Below, piece by piece: positions 51,789-60,674 of a DNA stretch of 64,000 nucleotides (within the stretch, counting starts at the first letter, position 1; each line of letters opens with the position of its first letter). The stretch comes from Candidatus Melainabacteria bacterium (GTDB lineage Bacteria; Cyanobacteriota; Vampirovibrionia; Obscuribacterales; Obscuribacteraceae), in the NCBI GenBank assembly GCA_016716405.1, contig JADJWK010000004.1, forward strand, positions 496,001-560,000, written 5' to 3'. A program made the translations under genes and the position numbers. The notes below the pieces were generated by a model. The model was given only the letters and a program-made list of their open reading frames with translations, ran no database searches and had not been told where the DNA came from.

Positions 51789-54503
51789 CTATTGCAGACC
51801 CGGTCGCGGCTCCGCCGGCGGTGTCGCGATAATCAGATCGTTTCCTTCCCACTTGCTCTGCAGGACCGGGGTCTGGACCTCGCCGTTACGGTCAAGCTGG
51901 ACTTCCTCCTGGACCTTCGCTCTCATGAAATCGAAAACATTGCCGAGCTTGGGGTCTTTTCTCAGCCCTTCGATCAGGTATTTGGTGAACACACCGTTCT
52001 CGGAGCGCTTGGACTCCCAGGAGGTCTGGTTGGCTCCGCTGGAGCAGATCACCATCTGTCCGGTCCCCTGGGCGACCTGATTGGCATCGACGCCGAAATT
52101 GCGGAAGATCCCCTTGGCACCAACTGCGGCACCACTGTGGCAGGCGTCCATGAGAAGCACCACACGATCCGAGTGGACCCGGTTCTTGATGATATCGGTG
52201 AATTGCTGTAACGGAATTCCGGTAGCATAGAGGCTGTTCTTGTCGGTGTTATGGGCGACCAGATAGTTGACGCTGTGCACGTCCATCTGAGTCGGGCTTC
52301 CGTGCGACGAGAAGAAGATCAACACCAGATCGTCCGGATTCGCCACCCTCGGCAGCCACTTGTCGCCAAGCTGAGCCATGATCTCCTCCCGGGTCGCTTT
52401 CTCGTTGGTGAGAAGGCGGACATGATCCGGAGCGAAGTGGGCCTCTTTCACCAGGAAATCAGCGAAATCGGCGGCGTCCTTGGCGGCATATTTGAGATTG
52501 ATCGAGGGATCCTTGAATTTGCTTATTCCCACGACCAGGGCCCACTTGTCCTTGATCGGTCTGTTGACAGTGCGCATCCCGCCTTTCGTGCCACGCAGGG
52601 CGGCAGCGGCGGCTTTGAGATTCTCGACACTGGCTGTGATCTCTTTCTTGCCCTCGACATAGTTCCAGATCCTGGTGAATGCCTCGTAACCAAGAGGCAA
52701 TGCGGCGATCTCAATATTGTCCTTGCCCAGGGTGCGCTCCTTTATCTCCTCGGCGTGCTTTCTGAAGGTCTCAGCATCGCCATGCTGACCGAGCTTGCTG
52801 GAGACATCGGCAAGACCCTCGAGAATCTTGGCCACAAAAGGATGATTCTCGCCGAGTTGCTTCTCGTCGGTGGTCAGAGCCTTCTGATAGAGAGCGGCAG
52901 CCCTTTTGAAATCGCCGAGCTTGGCATAAGTGTCGGCCAGGTTGGTCTCCACCTCGGCAACGAATGGCGTATGAAGGCTCTCTCCTTTCACATCTTTCGG
53001 ACAGTTGAGAATGCCATAAGTGAGCGCCCTTGTCAGGGGGGTCCTGGCCTGCTCCGCCTGCTCCTGCAGGTTGTGGTTGCGCCCGAGAGCATTGAGATTG
53101 TCCGCCACTTCGTTACTGGTCTTACCGACGGTCTTCTCGAAGATACCGGCAGCCTTCTCCAGATTCTTCTCGGCAGGCAGATACTTCTCCTGCTGCTGAT
53201 CGGCGAGACCGAGATGAGAAAGAACCTCCGCCACCTCTTTCGACTCCGGTCCGAAGACTTTCTGCCTGAGGTCGAGCGCCCTTTTCAGATACGACTCGGC
53301 CTTGTCGTAAGAGGTCATGTCCAGGAAGCAGCGTCCGTAGACAAGCAGACACCGTGAGAGACGCGGGTCCGCCTCACCGAACGTCTCGGCTTCCTCGAGC
53401 GCCGCCGAGAGCAATTCCTGGGCCTCGGCGTAGTCACCCTGCTGGAAGGCTCTCTCGCCGACACTGCAGAAGGTGCTGCAGGTCCCCTGATCGGGAAGCG
53501 AGGCGATTCCTTTGAGACCGGGCTCCTGGCTGCGATTGAGAGTCAGATTGACTACGTCGAAGATAAGCTCAGTCTTGGCGTCCAGGGCTTTTTTCTGCGC
53601 CTTGGTCGGCACGAACATGCCATCCTTATTTATAGACCCGCCGAGCTGCGCCATAAGAGTCTTGTCTTTCTTGATCTGCTCGGACAGCTCTTTCAAGATG
53701 TCGTTCTGGATGGTCTCCGGTGACACCATATCTTTGGCATCCCCTGACTTGAGCCCGAGCATCTTCCAGATGGAAAGCTGGGTGATCTGCTCCTGACGCT
53801 TCTGCTTCTCTCGGCTCACGACTTTGCGCTGGGCGAGCTTGCGGATCCGCTCGACGTCTTTCTTTACTATCTCCTCAGCCTTGCTGCGCGAAAGCTCGGG
53901 GTTGGCTTTCATCAGCTCCTTGATCCTGTTCTCGAGCTGATCGTTGACCTCTCCGTCGATCATCGAATCGATGGAAGCCTGGGAAGGATAGAGGAGACTG
54001 CCGAAGGCTCCGGCGGCCTCGAGCTCTTTGCCGGCAGCGACAATCTGGGAGAGCTCGTTCCATGTGCCGGAATCTTGATAATTGGTCGGCTCGAAGTCAA
54101 GTCCTTCCTGCACCGGAGGCGGTGGCGGTACGGATTTCGGCGAAGCGCAGAATGTGTCGACATTGACTATCGACGTCTGGCCGGGCGGCACCGAAACCAC
54201 GACGTCCATATTGATCAGCATGGTCTGGATCGAGGAATTGTTGGGCTTGAGAATCTCGTTGGCCGGTACCACCACTTTCATCGGCTCGCTGCCCGTGTTG
54301 GTGAGTTGCAGGCTCACCCGGGTGGTGTTGACGCTGTCTCCATTTACTTTGAGGTTTAGCTTGCCTGACTTGATAGCTTGCCTTAAAGTAACCAGGTTAG
54401 ATTTCGTAACCGCCATGGCCGTACCGGTCCCCTGAAACAGGAGCGAAGCTGCACAGAATAGAACGAACAAAATACGGGCTGGCTGCGACTTTCGCTGATA
54501 CAT
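51789..54503 (-). CDS. Exported TPR-caspase (peptidase C14 family)
   Basis: 904 residues. A signal peptide or N-anchor (ARILFVLFCAASLLFQGTGTAMA) indicates export. Residues 40-110 form a small beta domain, about 180-320 are charged helices, about 350-600 are TPR-like units (ADPRLSRCLLVYGRCFLDMTSYDKAESYLKRAL and similar). Residues about 645-890 are a caspase-fold protease with DKWALVVGISKFKD, catalytic His734 in FFSSHGS and catalytic Cys788 in DACHSG, both intact. Such orthocaspases cleave after Arg/Lys or Asp. Target unknown. The protease being outside the membrane argues against a cytoplasmic suicide role. Confidence 0.88.
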   Translation of the reverse strand: MYQRKSQPARILFVLFCAASLLFQGTGTAMAVTKSNLVTLRQAIKSGKLNLKVNGDSVNTTRVSLQLTNTGSEPMKVVVPANEILKPNNSSIQTMLINMDVVVSVPPGQTSIVNVDTFCASPKSVPPPPPVQEGLDFEPTNYQDSGTWNELSQIVAAGKELEAAGAFGSLLYPSQASIDSMIDGEVNDQLENRIKELMKANPELSRSKAEEIVKKDVERIRKLAQRKVVSREKQKRQEQITQLSIWKMLGLKSGDAKDMVSPETIQNDILKELSEQIKKDKTLMAQLGGSINKDGMFVPTKAQKKALDAKTELIFDVVNLTLNRSQEPGLKGIASLPDQGTCSTFCSVGERAFQQGDYAEAQELLSAALEEAETFGEADPRLSRCLLVYGRCFLDMTSYDKAESYLKRALDLRQKVFGPESKEVAEVLSHLGLADQQQEKYLPAEKNLEKAAGIFEKTVGKTSNEVADNLNALGRNHNLQEQAEQARTPLTRALTYGILNCPKDVKGESLHTPFVAEVETNLADTYAKLGDFKRAAALYQKALTTDEKQLGENHPFVAKILEGLADVSSKLGQHGDAETFRKHAEEIKERTLGKDNIEIAALPLGYEAFTRIWNYVEGKKEITASVENLKAAAAALRGTKGGMRTVNRPIKDKWALVVGISKFKDPSINLKYAAKDAADFADFLVKEAHFAPDHVRLLTNEKATREEIMAQLGDKWLPRVANPDDLVLIFFSSHGSPTQMDVHSVNYLVAHNTDKNSLYATGIPLQQFTDIIKNRVHSDRVVLLMDACHSGAAVGAKGIFRNFGVDANQVAQGTGQMVICSSGANQTSWESKRSENGVFTKYLIEGLRKDPKLGNVFDFMRAKVQEEVQLDRNGEVQTPVLQSKWEGNDLIIATPPAEPRPGLQ

Positions 54504-54648
54504 TTGAACCCCGATGTCTGGAAGAGGAAAACTGGTTAGCCTGGATATTCTACGGATACGGACCGATAATTAGCAGCAGAGACTGATTTTGTTCCCAGGC
54601 TGAAATCTTTTTTAGGGGATCATTCTAATATATGGGACACATTTCCGC

Positions 54649-54664
54649 TTGGCAAAATTGCCAA
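54649..54664 (+). promoter_or_regulatory. Inverted repeat upstream of an exported-protein gene
   Basis: TTGGCAA-AA-TTGCCAA, 7-bp perfect arms with a 2-base centre, 60 bases before the ATG at 54724. It could be an operator. The surrounding 220-base gap has A/T-rich patches but no clear -35/-10 pair. Confidence 0.35.
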
Positions 54665-54723
54665 GGGGATACATTAGTTTCCAGCTTACTACACAGAGTT
54701 ACCCGGGGGGTCGGGGTTCGAAT

Positions 54724-55461
54724 ATGAAACTGATAGCATCACTACTTTCGTTCGTTTTATTCCTGCAGCTCGTCTGCTACCCGCTTCCGATGATGGCGGC
54801 GGTATCCTTCTCTGACGGCGGAGCCCAGGGCACCGCCAGCGTCAACAAGATAGGCAAGCTCCTCATCGCCGAGGGCATCGCCACGCTCACAGCCACCACT
54901 ATCGAGATTGCTTCCAAAGACTCGAGCGGCAACCAGACTACTCAACTCAAAGGCAGACTCTTCAACACAGAGAAAGCCGGCGGCGTCATCAAAGGTATGG
55001 CGTTTTTCAGCGGCGGTCCGCTCATCTCGGATCTGGACTCGGTCGGTTGCAATGACTATGTCAAGAAAATCGACGGCTCCAAGGTCACCGGACCGGTCAC
55101 CGACGTGACCGAGAGTGCCGTGACCTGCGGCGGCACCAGCATCCCCATGGGCAATGTGGCTCAAATCCACTCTGCCCGGGTGTTCAAATATTCGACCAAG
55201 GTCGGCGAGACTCCGAAAATGAACTTCTCCGCCACCTGCGTCAAAGCCAAAGCCCAGGGCGAGAAGCTCTCCACCAAGCGCAAAATCATCATCGCGACCG
55301 TGGCGGCTCTGATCATCACCGGCATTGCCTGTGGTATCGCCATTCCCATCGCGGTGGCGAACAGCGGCGGCGGACACCGCAACCCGCCAGTCTTCGTGAG
55401 CCCGACACCGGCTCCGTCTCCGGAACCTGTGTCGTCCTCGCCTAGCTACTCTTCACCCTAA
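54724..55461 (+). CDS. Exported protein with C-terminal membrane anchor, unknown function
   Basis: 245 residues from the ATG at 54724, which begins a clear signal peptide (MKLIASLLSFVLFLQLVCYP, cleavage near MMAA); an in-frame TTG upstream would spoil it. The mature domain is Gly/Ser/Thr-rich with three Cys (VGCNDY, VTCGG, ATCVK). A basic stretch (STKRKIII) precedes a second hydrophobic helix (ATVAALIITGIACGIAIPIAVA) at about 196-217, then a Pro/Ser tail. No family recognised. A terminator follows. Confidence 0.7.
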   Translation: MKLIASLLSFVLFLQLVCYPLPMMAAVSFSDGGAQGTASVNKIGKLLIAEGIATLTATTIEIASKDSSGNQTTQLKGRLFNTEKAGGVIKGMAFFSGGPLISDLDSVGCNDYVKKIDGSKVTGPVTDVTESAVTCGGTSIPMGNVAQIHSARVFKYSTKVGETPKMNFSATCVKAKAQGEKLSTKRKIIIATVAALIITGIACGIAIPIAVANSGGGHRNPPVFVSPTPAPSPEPVSSSPSYSSP

Positions 55462-55487
55462 GACCTGGCTGGCATTGAAAACACGAG

Positions 55488-55514
55488 AGAGCGGGCGACT
55501 CGCCCGCTCTTTTT
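55488..55514 (+). terminator. Rho-independent terminator
   Basis: AGAGCGGGCG (55488-55497), loop ACT, CGCCCGCTCT (55501-55510), then TTTTC: perfect 10-bp GC-rich stem with a T-run, ending the exported-protein gene at 54724-55461. Confidence 0.85.
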
Positions 55515-55582
55515 CTATCAGCCCGGTCGAGCCGAAACCAGGCACCAGGTCCGTCCCTCGCCTGGCTTCGACTCCAGCACAA

Positions 55583-56635
55583 TCAGATTGCTTGTGCTGG
55601 CTTGAGAGGGGAAGGCTTGCGCCAGATGAGCATATCGCTCAGATAATGATGGAAGTTGAGTCCCAGATGCATGGCGATTCCCAGCACTGGAATCCATTCT
55701 CTCGCCTGGATCATGACACCCATTACCAGAGCTCCTGCCGCCAGGAGAATGGCTATATGACGAAGAGCACCAAGTCTCAACGGCTCCACCCCCGGAGGCG
55801 GGCTCATCCGGAATGAATGAACATAGGCGATGTACTGGAGAGCGTGCCAGGTAGAGACAATCAGGTAAGCCCAGTGGACTTCCCGGACGAAGAGCCAGGC
55901 GAAGCCGTTAACCAGAAGACCGGAGACCACGCAGAGAATGCGACCGGGCACCGTCTCGTCCCGGAACATGGCACGGACCTCGAGAGCCGCGTACAAAAGA
56001 ATCGCCGGAACCGTCACAGCCCAGAGTCCGATACACAGGGGAAAGACCATATCGCCTGAAGGCAAGACTATGTCATAACCGAGATAACGAGTGGCGGGGC
56101 TGAGCAGGCAGGTAGTGACGAAAGCCCAGGGTGCGACCTGGATGATGAACTCGGCAGTCTTTTCAACCAGCCCGTCCTTGTATATGCCAGCCATCCGAAC
56201 ATAACGGCGCATCACCCCGAAATTTTGAGCGTTGGCATGAAAGGTCTGGGCGGCAAACCAGCCGAAAACCAGACACGGAAGGGCTGCCGGGAAGGCAAGC
56301 ACAGCCAGCAAGAACGCAGCGATAATCCCGAGAAGTGCCCGGTGGGCAAGCCATCCCAGACGCTGCCGGCAGTCGGGATCGAGATTGAGCCGCACATGAG
56401 TAGCCATCAGATGAGGTGTGCCCAGACTCAATCCATAAGCCAGCAGGACAGGATTCCATGATTCGGAGGCATTATAGGCGGCGAAGACCAGCGGGACGGT
56501 TATCAAACCGGCACAACCATGAATCAGGGCGAAATCGGTCAGCCCGTTATAGATCCAGTGCCTCCCGGGCTTGCTTCCTCTTGAGGAAGCATCGACCATT
56601 CCATGTGAGCCTGGCTTATCGAGAACTTGCACCAT
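55583..56635 (-). CDS. Polytopic membrane protein with conserved-looking histidine clusters
   Basis: 350 residues, about eight or nine membrane segments. Histidines sit at helix boundaries: LGTPHLMATHVR, WFAAQTFHANAQNFG, VSTWHALQYIAYVHSF, and near the C-terminus LGIAMHLGLNFHHYLSDMLIWR. The last motif, HHYxxDxxIW, occurs in several uncharacterised polytopic proteins, and the His distribution resembles di-iron or metal-dependent membrane enzymes of the Brp/Blh kind. That is a resemblance only. The gene converges on the exported protein at 54724. Confidence 0.65.
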   Translation of the reverse strand: MVQVLDKPGSHGMVDASSRGSKPGRHWIYNGLTDFALIHGCAGLITVPLVFAAYNASESWNPVLLAYGLSLGTPHLMATHVRLNLDPDCRQRLGWLAHRALLGIIAAFLLAVLAFPAALPCLVFGWFAAQTFHANAQNFGVMRRYVRMAGIYKDGLVEKTAEFIIQVAPWAFVTTCLLSPATRYLGYDIVLPSGDMVFPLCIGLWAVTVPAILLYAALEVRAMFRDETVPGRILCVVSGLLVNGFAWLFVREVHWAYLIVSTWHALQYIAYVHSFRMSPPPGVEPLRLGALRHIAILLAAGALVMGVMIQAREWIPVLGIAMHLGLNFHHYLSDMLIWRKPSPLKPAQAI

Positions 56636-56765
56636 ATCCTGAACCTCAGATCCCTTCGTGATCTTTCGTGATGCCTGATCTTATGACAACTGGAGCCACA
56701 CGAAATTAAGCCCAGCAAAGATTTATAATCGACTCAGCAAGACTCCGTCGCGAAGGGCTCTACAC

Positions 56766-58238
56766 TTGCCGATCGCTCGCCTGATCTTTGTTGCTGTCTT
56801 TGTACTCGGCTTTGCCAGCCCTGCTCTGGCAGGCGATATCGCCGCTGCCTACAGAGCTTTCCAGAGCAGGCGCTATGCCGAGGCTGCAGGCGGCTTCGAG
56901 TCCTATCTCCGCGAGCACCCCCGTGATGTCAGGGCTACATATTATGCAGCCCTGAGCTACCAGTATCTCGGGAAGACCTCGAGTGCCCTGGCTCTCTATA
57001 GAAGAGTAGCCCTGATCGCCCCGGAATCGCAGATGGGCAACTATGCCACGACGATCCTGCAGAGGCTCGACCCGTCCTTCGTGAAGACAAAGACCGAGGA
57101 AAATGGAAAAGATCCGGCCAGGGAAAGCGGCACGAAGACGTCTGCCGGACTGAAAGACGTCAAGACCGGTCTGCGCAAACCATGGGAAGAGCGAAAGCGC
57201 GACACTTCAAAAGACGTGATTCCCAATGTCGCCCGAATCTATTGCCGGAAAATTCACAAGTCCGATGAAGTCGACGTCAGCATCAATGGAGTAACCGTGC
57301 CGATGATGCTTGATACCGGCGCGCCCACGTCCATAGTCAGCCGCTATGACGTCCGGGGTCTCAATATCAATTTCGAGACAAGACCCTATGACACATATAG
57401 TGGCGGAATCGATCTGGTCAACCGGATAGGTTGCTGGATCATTCCCGTGACTATTCAGGTCGGGCCGATAATCAAGCGAGACTTCGACCTGCGAATCATG
57501 GACGGTCGTACCTCGGCGCTTCTCGGTCAGGATTTCTACAAGGAATTCGATCTGACCAGAGACGGCACCAGTTTTGTCTTTACCAGGAAAGGCTTTTACA
57601 AGAACTTCGTCGGGGGAAGCTCGATTCCTTTCCGCTTCATGGCTCTGGGCAATCGCATCATCGTCGATATCGAGATCAACGGCAAAAAGCACCCGGTCAT
57701 TCTCGATACCGGCAACAGCGCTGCAGCGCTCCATTTTCACAGCGTCGCCCAGTGCCGGAAATACGGCATAGCTATTCCCCCCAACGCCCGGATGGCGAGA
57801 AATATGGGAAGCGCCGGCGCTACATCGGTGCTCGCTTTCCATATGCCCGGCTCGATCAAGCTCGGACCTGTCGAAAGGCGCAATCCCTATATAACCGTCA
57901 ATCTCACCGGCGACGCTTTGAGAAGCATGGACAAAGCCCGCCAGGCGGCCAAGAAAGCAAGGCTGGAAGAAGAGAAAGAAGAGAATGCCCGCCTGGAGCG
58001 CCTCCGAAAGAGTCGCCTTGGCGGCATAGCGCCTGCCGGGAAGAAGTCCGATAGAAAAGAAGACAAAAAGGAAGAGGAAGCTGCCGGAGCAAAGCCGTCC
58101 GGAGAGAAATCTCCCGAAGAGAAAACCGTGGAGGAATTGACCTTCGATGACTTCCTGCCCCTGCTCGGTCAGGACTTTCTCCAGAAGAACCGCTATACAA
58201 TAGATATGGACAAGAAGCTCATTCATTTCTCGCTCTGA
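56766..58238 (+). CDS. Exported TPR protein with two retropepsin-like aspartic protease domains
   Basis: 490 residues from a TTG with GAAGGG upstream. A signal peptide ends PALAGD. Residues 25-105 are TPR-like (AYRAFQSRRYAEAAGGFESYL). Two retropepsin-like domains follow: residues about 170-275 with active-site Asp183 (MMLDTGAPTS) and SALLGQDFYKEFDL; residues about 295-490 with Asp314 (VILDTGNSAAAL) and, after a Lys/Glu-rich insertion (about 380-465), PLLGQDFLQKNRYTID. Both DTG triads are intact, so the chain could form an intramolecular pseudo-dimer like pepsin. It is followed after three bases by a paralogue. Confidence 0.85.
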   Translation: MPIARLIFVAVFVLGFASPALAGDIAAAYRAFQSRRYAEAAGGFESYLREHPRDVRATYYAALSYQYLGKTSSALALYRRVALIAPESQMGNYATTILQRLDPSFVKTKTEENGKDPARESGTKTSAGLKDVKTGLRKPWEERKRDTSKDVIPNVARIYCRKIHKSDEVDVSINGVTVPMMLDTGAPTSIVSRYDVRGLNINFETRPYDTYSGGIDLVNRIGCWIIPVTIQVGPIIKRDFDLRIMDGRTSALLGQDFYKEFDLTRDGTSFVFTRKGFYKNFVGGSSIPFRFMALGNRIIVDIEINGKKHPVILDTGNSAAALHFHSVAQCRKYGIAIPPNARMARNMGSAGATSVLAFHMPGSIKLGPVERRNPYITVNLTGDALRSMDKARQAAKKARLEEEKEENARLERLRKSRLGGIAPAGKKSDRKEDKKEEEAAGAKPSGEKSPEEKTVEELTFDDFLPLLGQDFLQKNRYTIDMDKKLIHFSL

Positions 58239-58241
58239 CAC

Positions 58242-59693
58242 ATGCCTGGAAACAAAGCCCTCATTCCTGCCGTTGCGGCTCTGCTCATGGCAGCACAGCT
58301 CCTGACTGCCACCGTCCATGCCGGGGAGTTCGTCGATCCTTTCAGGGCTTTCAAGCTCAAACAGTACAAGCAGGCGGCTTCCGGCTTCGAGAAGTGCCTC
58401 AAAGACGATCCCGACGATACGAATGTCTGCTATTACGCCGCCCAGTGCTACCAGAACATGGGCCGAATGGACCGGGCAATTCTCCTCTATCGGAGGGTCT
58501 TCGCCCTCTCGCCCGATTCGCAGATGGGTGACCATGCCGCAAAAGTCCTGACTCGCTTCGATAAGACTTTCAAGAATCCGAAGGCTCAGCCTTCCGTCAG
58601 CGGGGGAGACAAGAGCCCGGTCAAAGGCGCCAAGACCGGAAAGAGCAAGACCGGCACCGACAGGAACAAAGAAAACCAGATGGCGGACGAGGCACAGACT
58701 CGAGACGTTCTTCCCAACGTGGCCAGAGTCAACTGCGAAGAAAAAGATGATGGAAGAGAGATCCTGGCAACGATAAACAGCCGCTCTTTGCGCATGGTCC
58801 TCGATACCTCCACTCCGGTCACCCAGGCAAGCAAGTTCGCCGTCAATCTGCTCTGGCTGACAAAAGAAACGCATGGATACGATGGCACGACGATCTGCTC
58901 GGATCGAAAGAAACACGGATACTGGCTGAAAGAGCTACCGATCCAGGTGGGTCCGATCATCCGCGCCAAGCTGCCGATCCAAGTTATCGATGCTCGCGTC
59001 CTCGGCTCGCTCGGTCAGGACTTCTACAAAGACTTCGATCTCACCCGCGACGACAAGAGCTTCATCTTCACCAGGAAAGGCTTCTACACGAACATAGTCT
59101 CCTCCGGCAATTTCGTGCCCTTCGAGTATCTGCCCGAACCGAGGATGATCATCGTCTATCTCGAGATCAACGGCAAGAAAAAACCGGTTCGCCTCGCGAC
59201 AGGAAAAGGCGATCCGGCTCTCCTCTTCAAGAGCGCCAACCAGTGCAAACTATATGGGCTCACGATCCCTGCGGCCCAGAAGCAACAGGACTTAACCGGG
59301 GATAAGACAATGAGAAGCAACAAGCTTCAGTTCGAGTCCCGGGATACTTTCAAGCTCGGACCGCTGGTAAGACGATCCCTGCTCGTCACTGTCGATCCCG
59401 GATGGGCCTATGACCGGCCCCTGAGAAATGTGACCTTCGAAGAACAAGCAAGAGATAGAAAGGAGTACGAGCTCCGCATAGCCATGGAAACGGCTGTTAA
59501 GAAAGGGGACACTAAACGTCAGGAACAAATCACCAGTGATCTCAAAGAGCTCGACCAGCAAAGGTCATCTCGAGCCAGAGACGACGAGCTCAAACACCCC
59601 GAGCTGCTCCCCGTGCTCGGCGATGACTTCCTCGCCCCGCACCGCTACACCATCGACATGGAAAAGCAAGTCATCCACTTCTCCCTGCGGTGA
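58242..59693 (+). CDS. Paralogue of the TPR/double-retropepsin protein with a degenerate active site
   Basis: 483 residues, same layout as its upstream neighbour: signal peptide (ending TVHAGE), TPR-like region (AFKLKQYKQAASGFEKCLKD), first protease domain with Asp188 as DTS rather than DTG (MVLDTSTPVTQA) and GSLGQDFYKDFDLTRDD, second domain where the catalytic Asp is Ala319 (VRLATGKGDPALL) with PVLGDDFLAPHRYTID at the end. It is probably inactive or single-Asp, perhaps a regulator or partner of the upstream copy. Tandem duplication, three bases apart, likely translationally coupled as no Shine-Dalgarno is seen. Confidence 0.85.
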   Translation: MPGNKALIPAVAALLMAAQLLTATVHAGEFVDPFRAFKLKQYKQAASGFEKCLKDDPDDTNVCYYAAQCYQNMGRMDRAILLYRRVFALSPDSQMGDHAAKVLTRFDKTFKNPKAQPSVSGGDKSPVKGAKTGKSKTGTDRNKENQMADEAQTRDVLPNVARVNCEEKDDGREILATINSRSLRMVLDTSTPVTQASKFAVNLLWLTKETHGYDGTTICSDRKKHGYWLKELPIQVGPIIRAKLPIQVIDARVLGSLGQDFYKDFDLTRDDKSFIFTRKGFYTNIVSSGNFVPFEYLPEPRMIIVYLEINGKKKPVRLATGKGDPALLFKSANQCKLYGLTIPAAQKQQDLTGDKTMRSNKLQFESRDTFKLGPLVRRSLLVTVDPGWAYDRPLRNVTFEEQARDRKEYELRIAMETAVKKGDTKRQEQITSDLKELDQQRSSRARDDELKHPELLPVLGDDFLAPHRYTIDMEKQVIHFSLR

Positions 59694-59730
59694 CCGGGCT
59701 ATCGATTAACTTCGGGTGGATCGATGTTTC

Positions 59731-60648
59731 CTATTCGCTCTTCGCATAGGGACCTTCCGGTCCGTACATCTTCAGCTCGAGGAGCAGAGTCTTCATGCTG
59801 TACAGAGGACGGTAATTGAGGACCCGCTGGGTTTCCGAGATATCGAGCTTGCTGGGCTTGAGAGCCGGATCGAGCCCGGCGCTCACGGCGATGTCGTAGA
59901 ACTGATTATAGTGCTTGCGGAAAGTCGTTCCGGGACCATCGGCATCCCAGTCGGCAAGATCCTCGTCGGAATACTGGTAAGCACCATCGACGGTGAGAAA
60001 AACCGGAGCCTTCTCGAGACTGTGATTGCCCTCTTGAAGAAGCTCGATGCTCTTTATAACAGCCTGGGCGACATCGGATATGTGCACGGCGCCTTTTGCG
60101 AACCACTTCGCCCAGTCGATGAATTTATCGTAGACGACCCGGTTGTACGGAGGAATGAAAGCGCGAGGACGAAGGGTGATCACATTCATTGCATGCCTGA
60201 ATGCGTAGGCTGTGGCGATCTCCTCGCCGAGCACTTTGCTATGCCCGTAGATGCCGAAACGCTCATTTATGCTCGTGCTCGAGATAAAGATCATGTTCTT
60301 GATACCAGCTTCGGCGGCTGTCTGGAACACGTTGAAGGTCCCATTCACATTGAGGTCCCAGAACTCCCAGACGGTCTTCTCATTCCTGAACTCATGAATT
60401 CCGTGCCAGGCGGCGATATGAACCACGATATCGACGTCTTGCATTGCCGCCTGAAGCTCTTCGCGGTCAGTGATCGAGCCTTCGATGAACTCGACGTTTG
60501 ACGCCTGCAGGACATCTCTGGCTATCGGCGAATCATTTTCCTGAGGCTTGCGAATATCGAAAACCACAGGCGTATGCCCCATCCCGAGCAGAGATCGACA
60601 GACATACTGTCCGAGATCACCGGCCCCTCCAGTCAGAAATACTCGCAA
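59731..60648 (-). CDS. NAD(P)-dependent epimerase/dehydratase (extended SDR)
   Basis: 305 residues. The Rossmann motif TGGAGDLGQYV is at residue 6, VDIVVHIAAWH in the middle, and the catalytic Tyr-Lys pair is in YGHSKVLGEEIA with Ser in FISSTSINE. This family acts on nucleotide-sugars or related substrates; which one is not apparent. It converges on the retropepsin pair and precedes the next gene's stop by 26 bases, being downstream of it on the same strand. Confidence 0.88.
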   Translation of the reverse strand: MRVFLTGGAGDLGQYVCRSLLGMGHTPVVFDIRKPQENDSPIARDVLQASNVEFIEGSITDREELQAAMQDVDIVVHIAAWHGIHEFRNEKTVWEFWDLNVNGTFNVFQTAAEAGIKNMIFISSTSINERFGIYGHSKVLGEEIATAYAFRHAMNVITLRPRAFIPPYNRVVYDKFIDWAKWFAKGAVHISDVAQAVIKSIELLQEGNHSLEKAPVFLTVDGAYQYSDEDLADWDADGPGTTFRKHYNQFYDIAVSAGLDPALKPSKLDISETQRVLNYRPLYSMKTLLLELKMYGPEGPYAKSE

Positions 60649-60674
60649 CTAAGTCTCCACGAACCCGCCGGGCT

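Noticed and set aside
49547..54503. AAA+ ATPase, unknown protein and caspase as a possible defence system
   Set aside because: The caspase is on the opposite strand and exported, no effector, nuclease, reverse transcriptase or sensor gene is near, and housekeeping-like genes flank the region.
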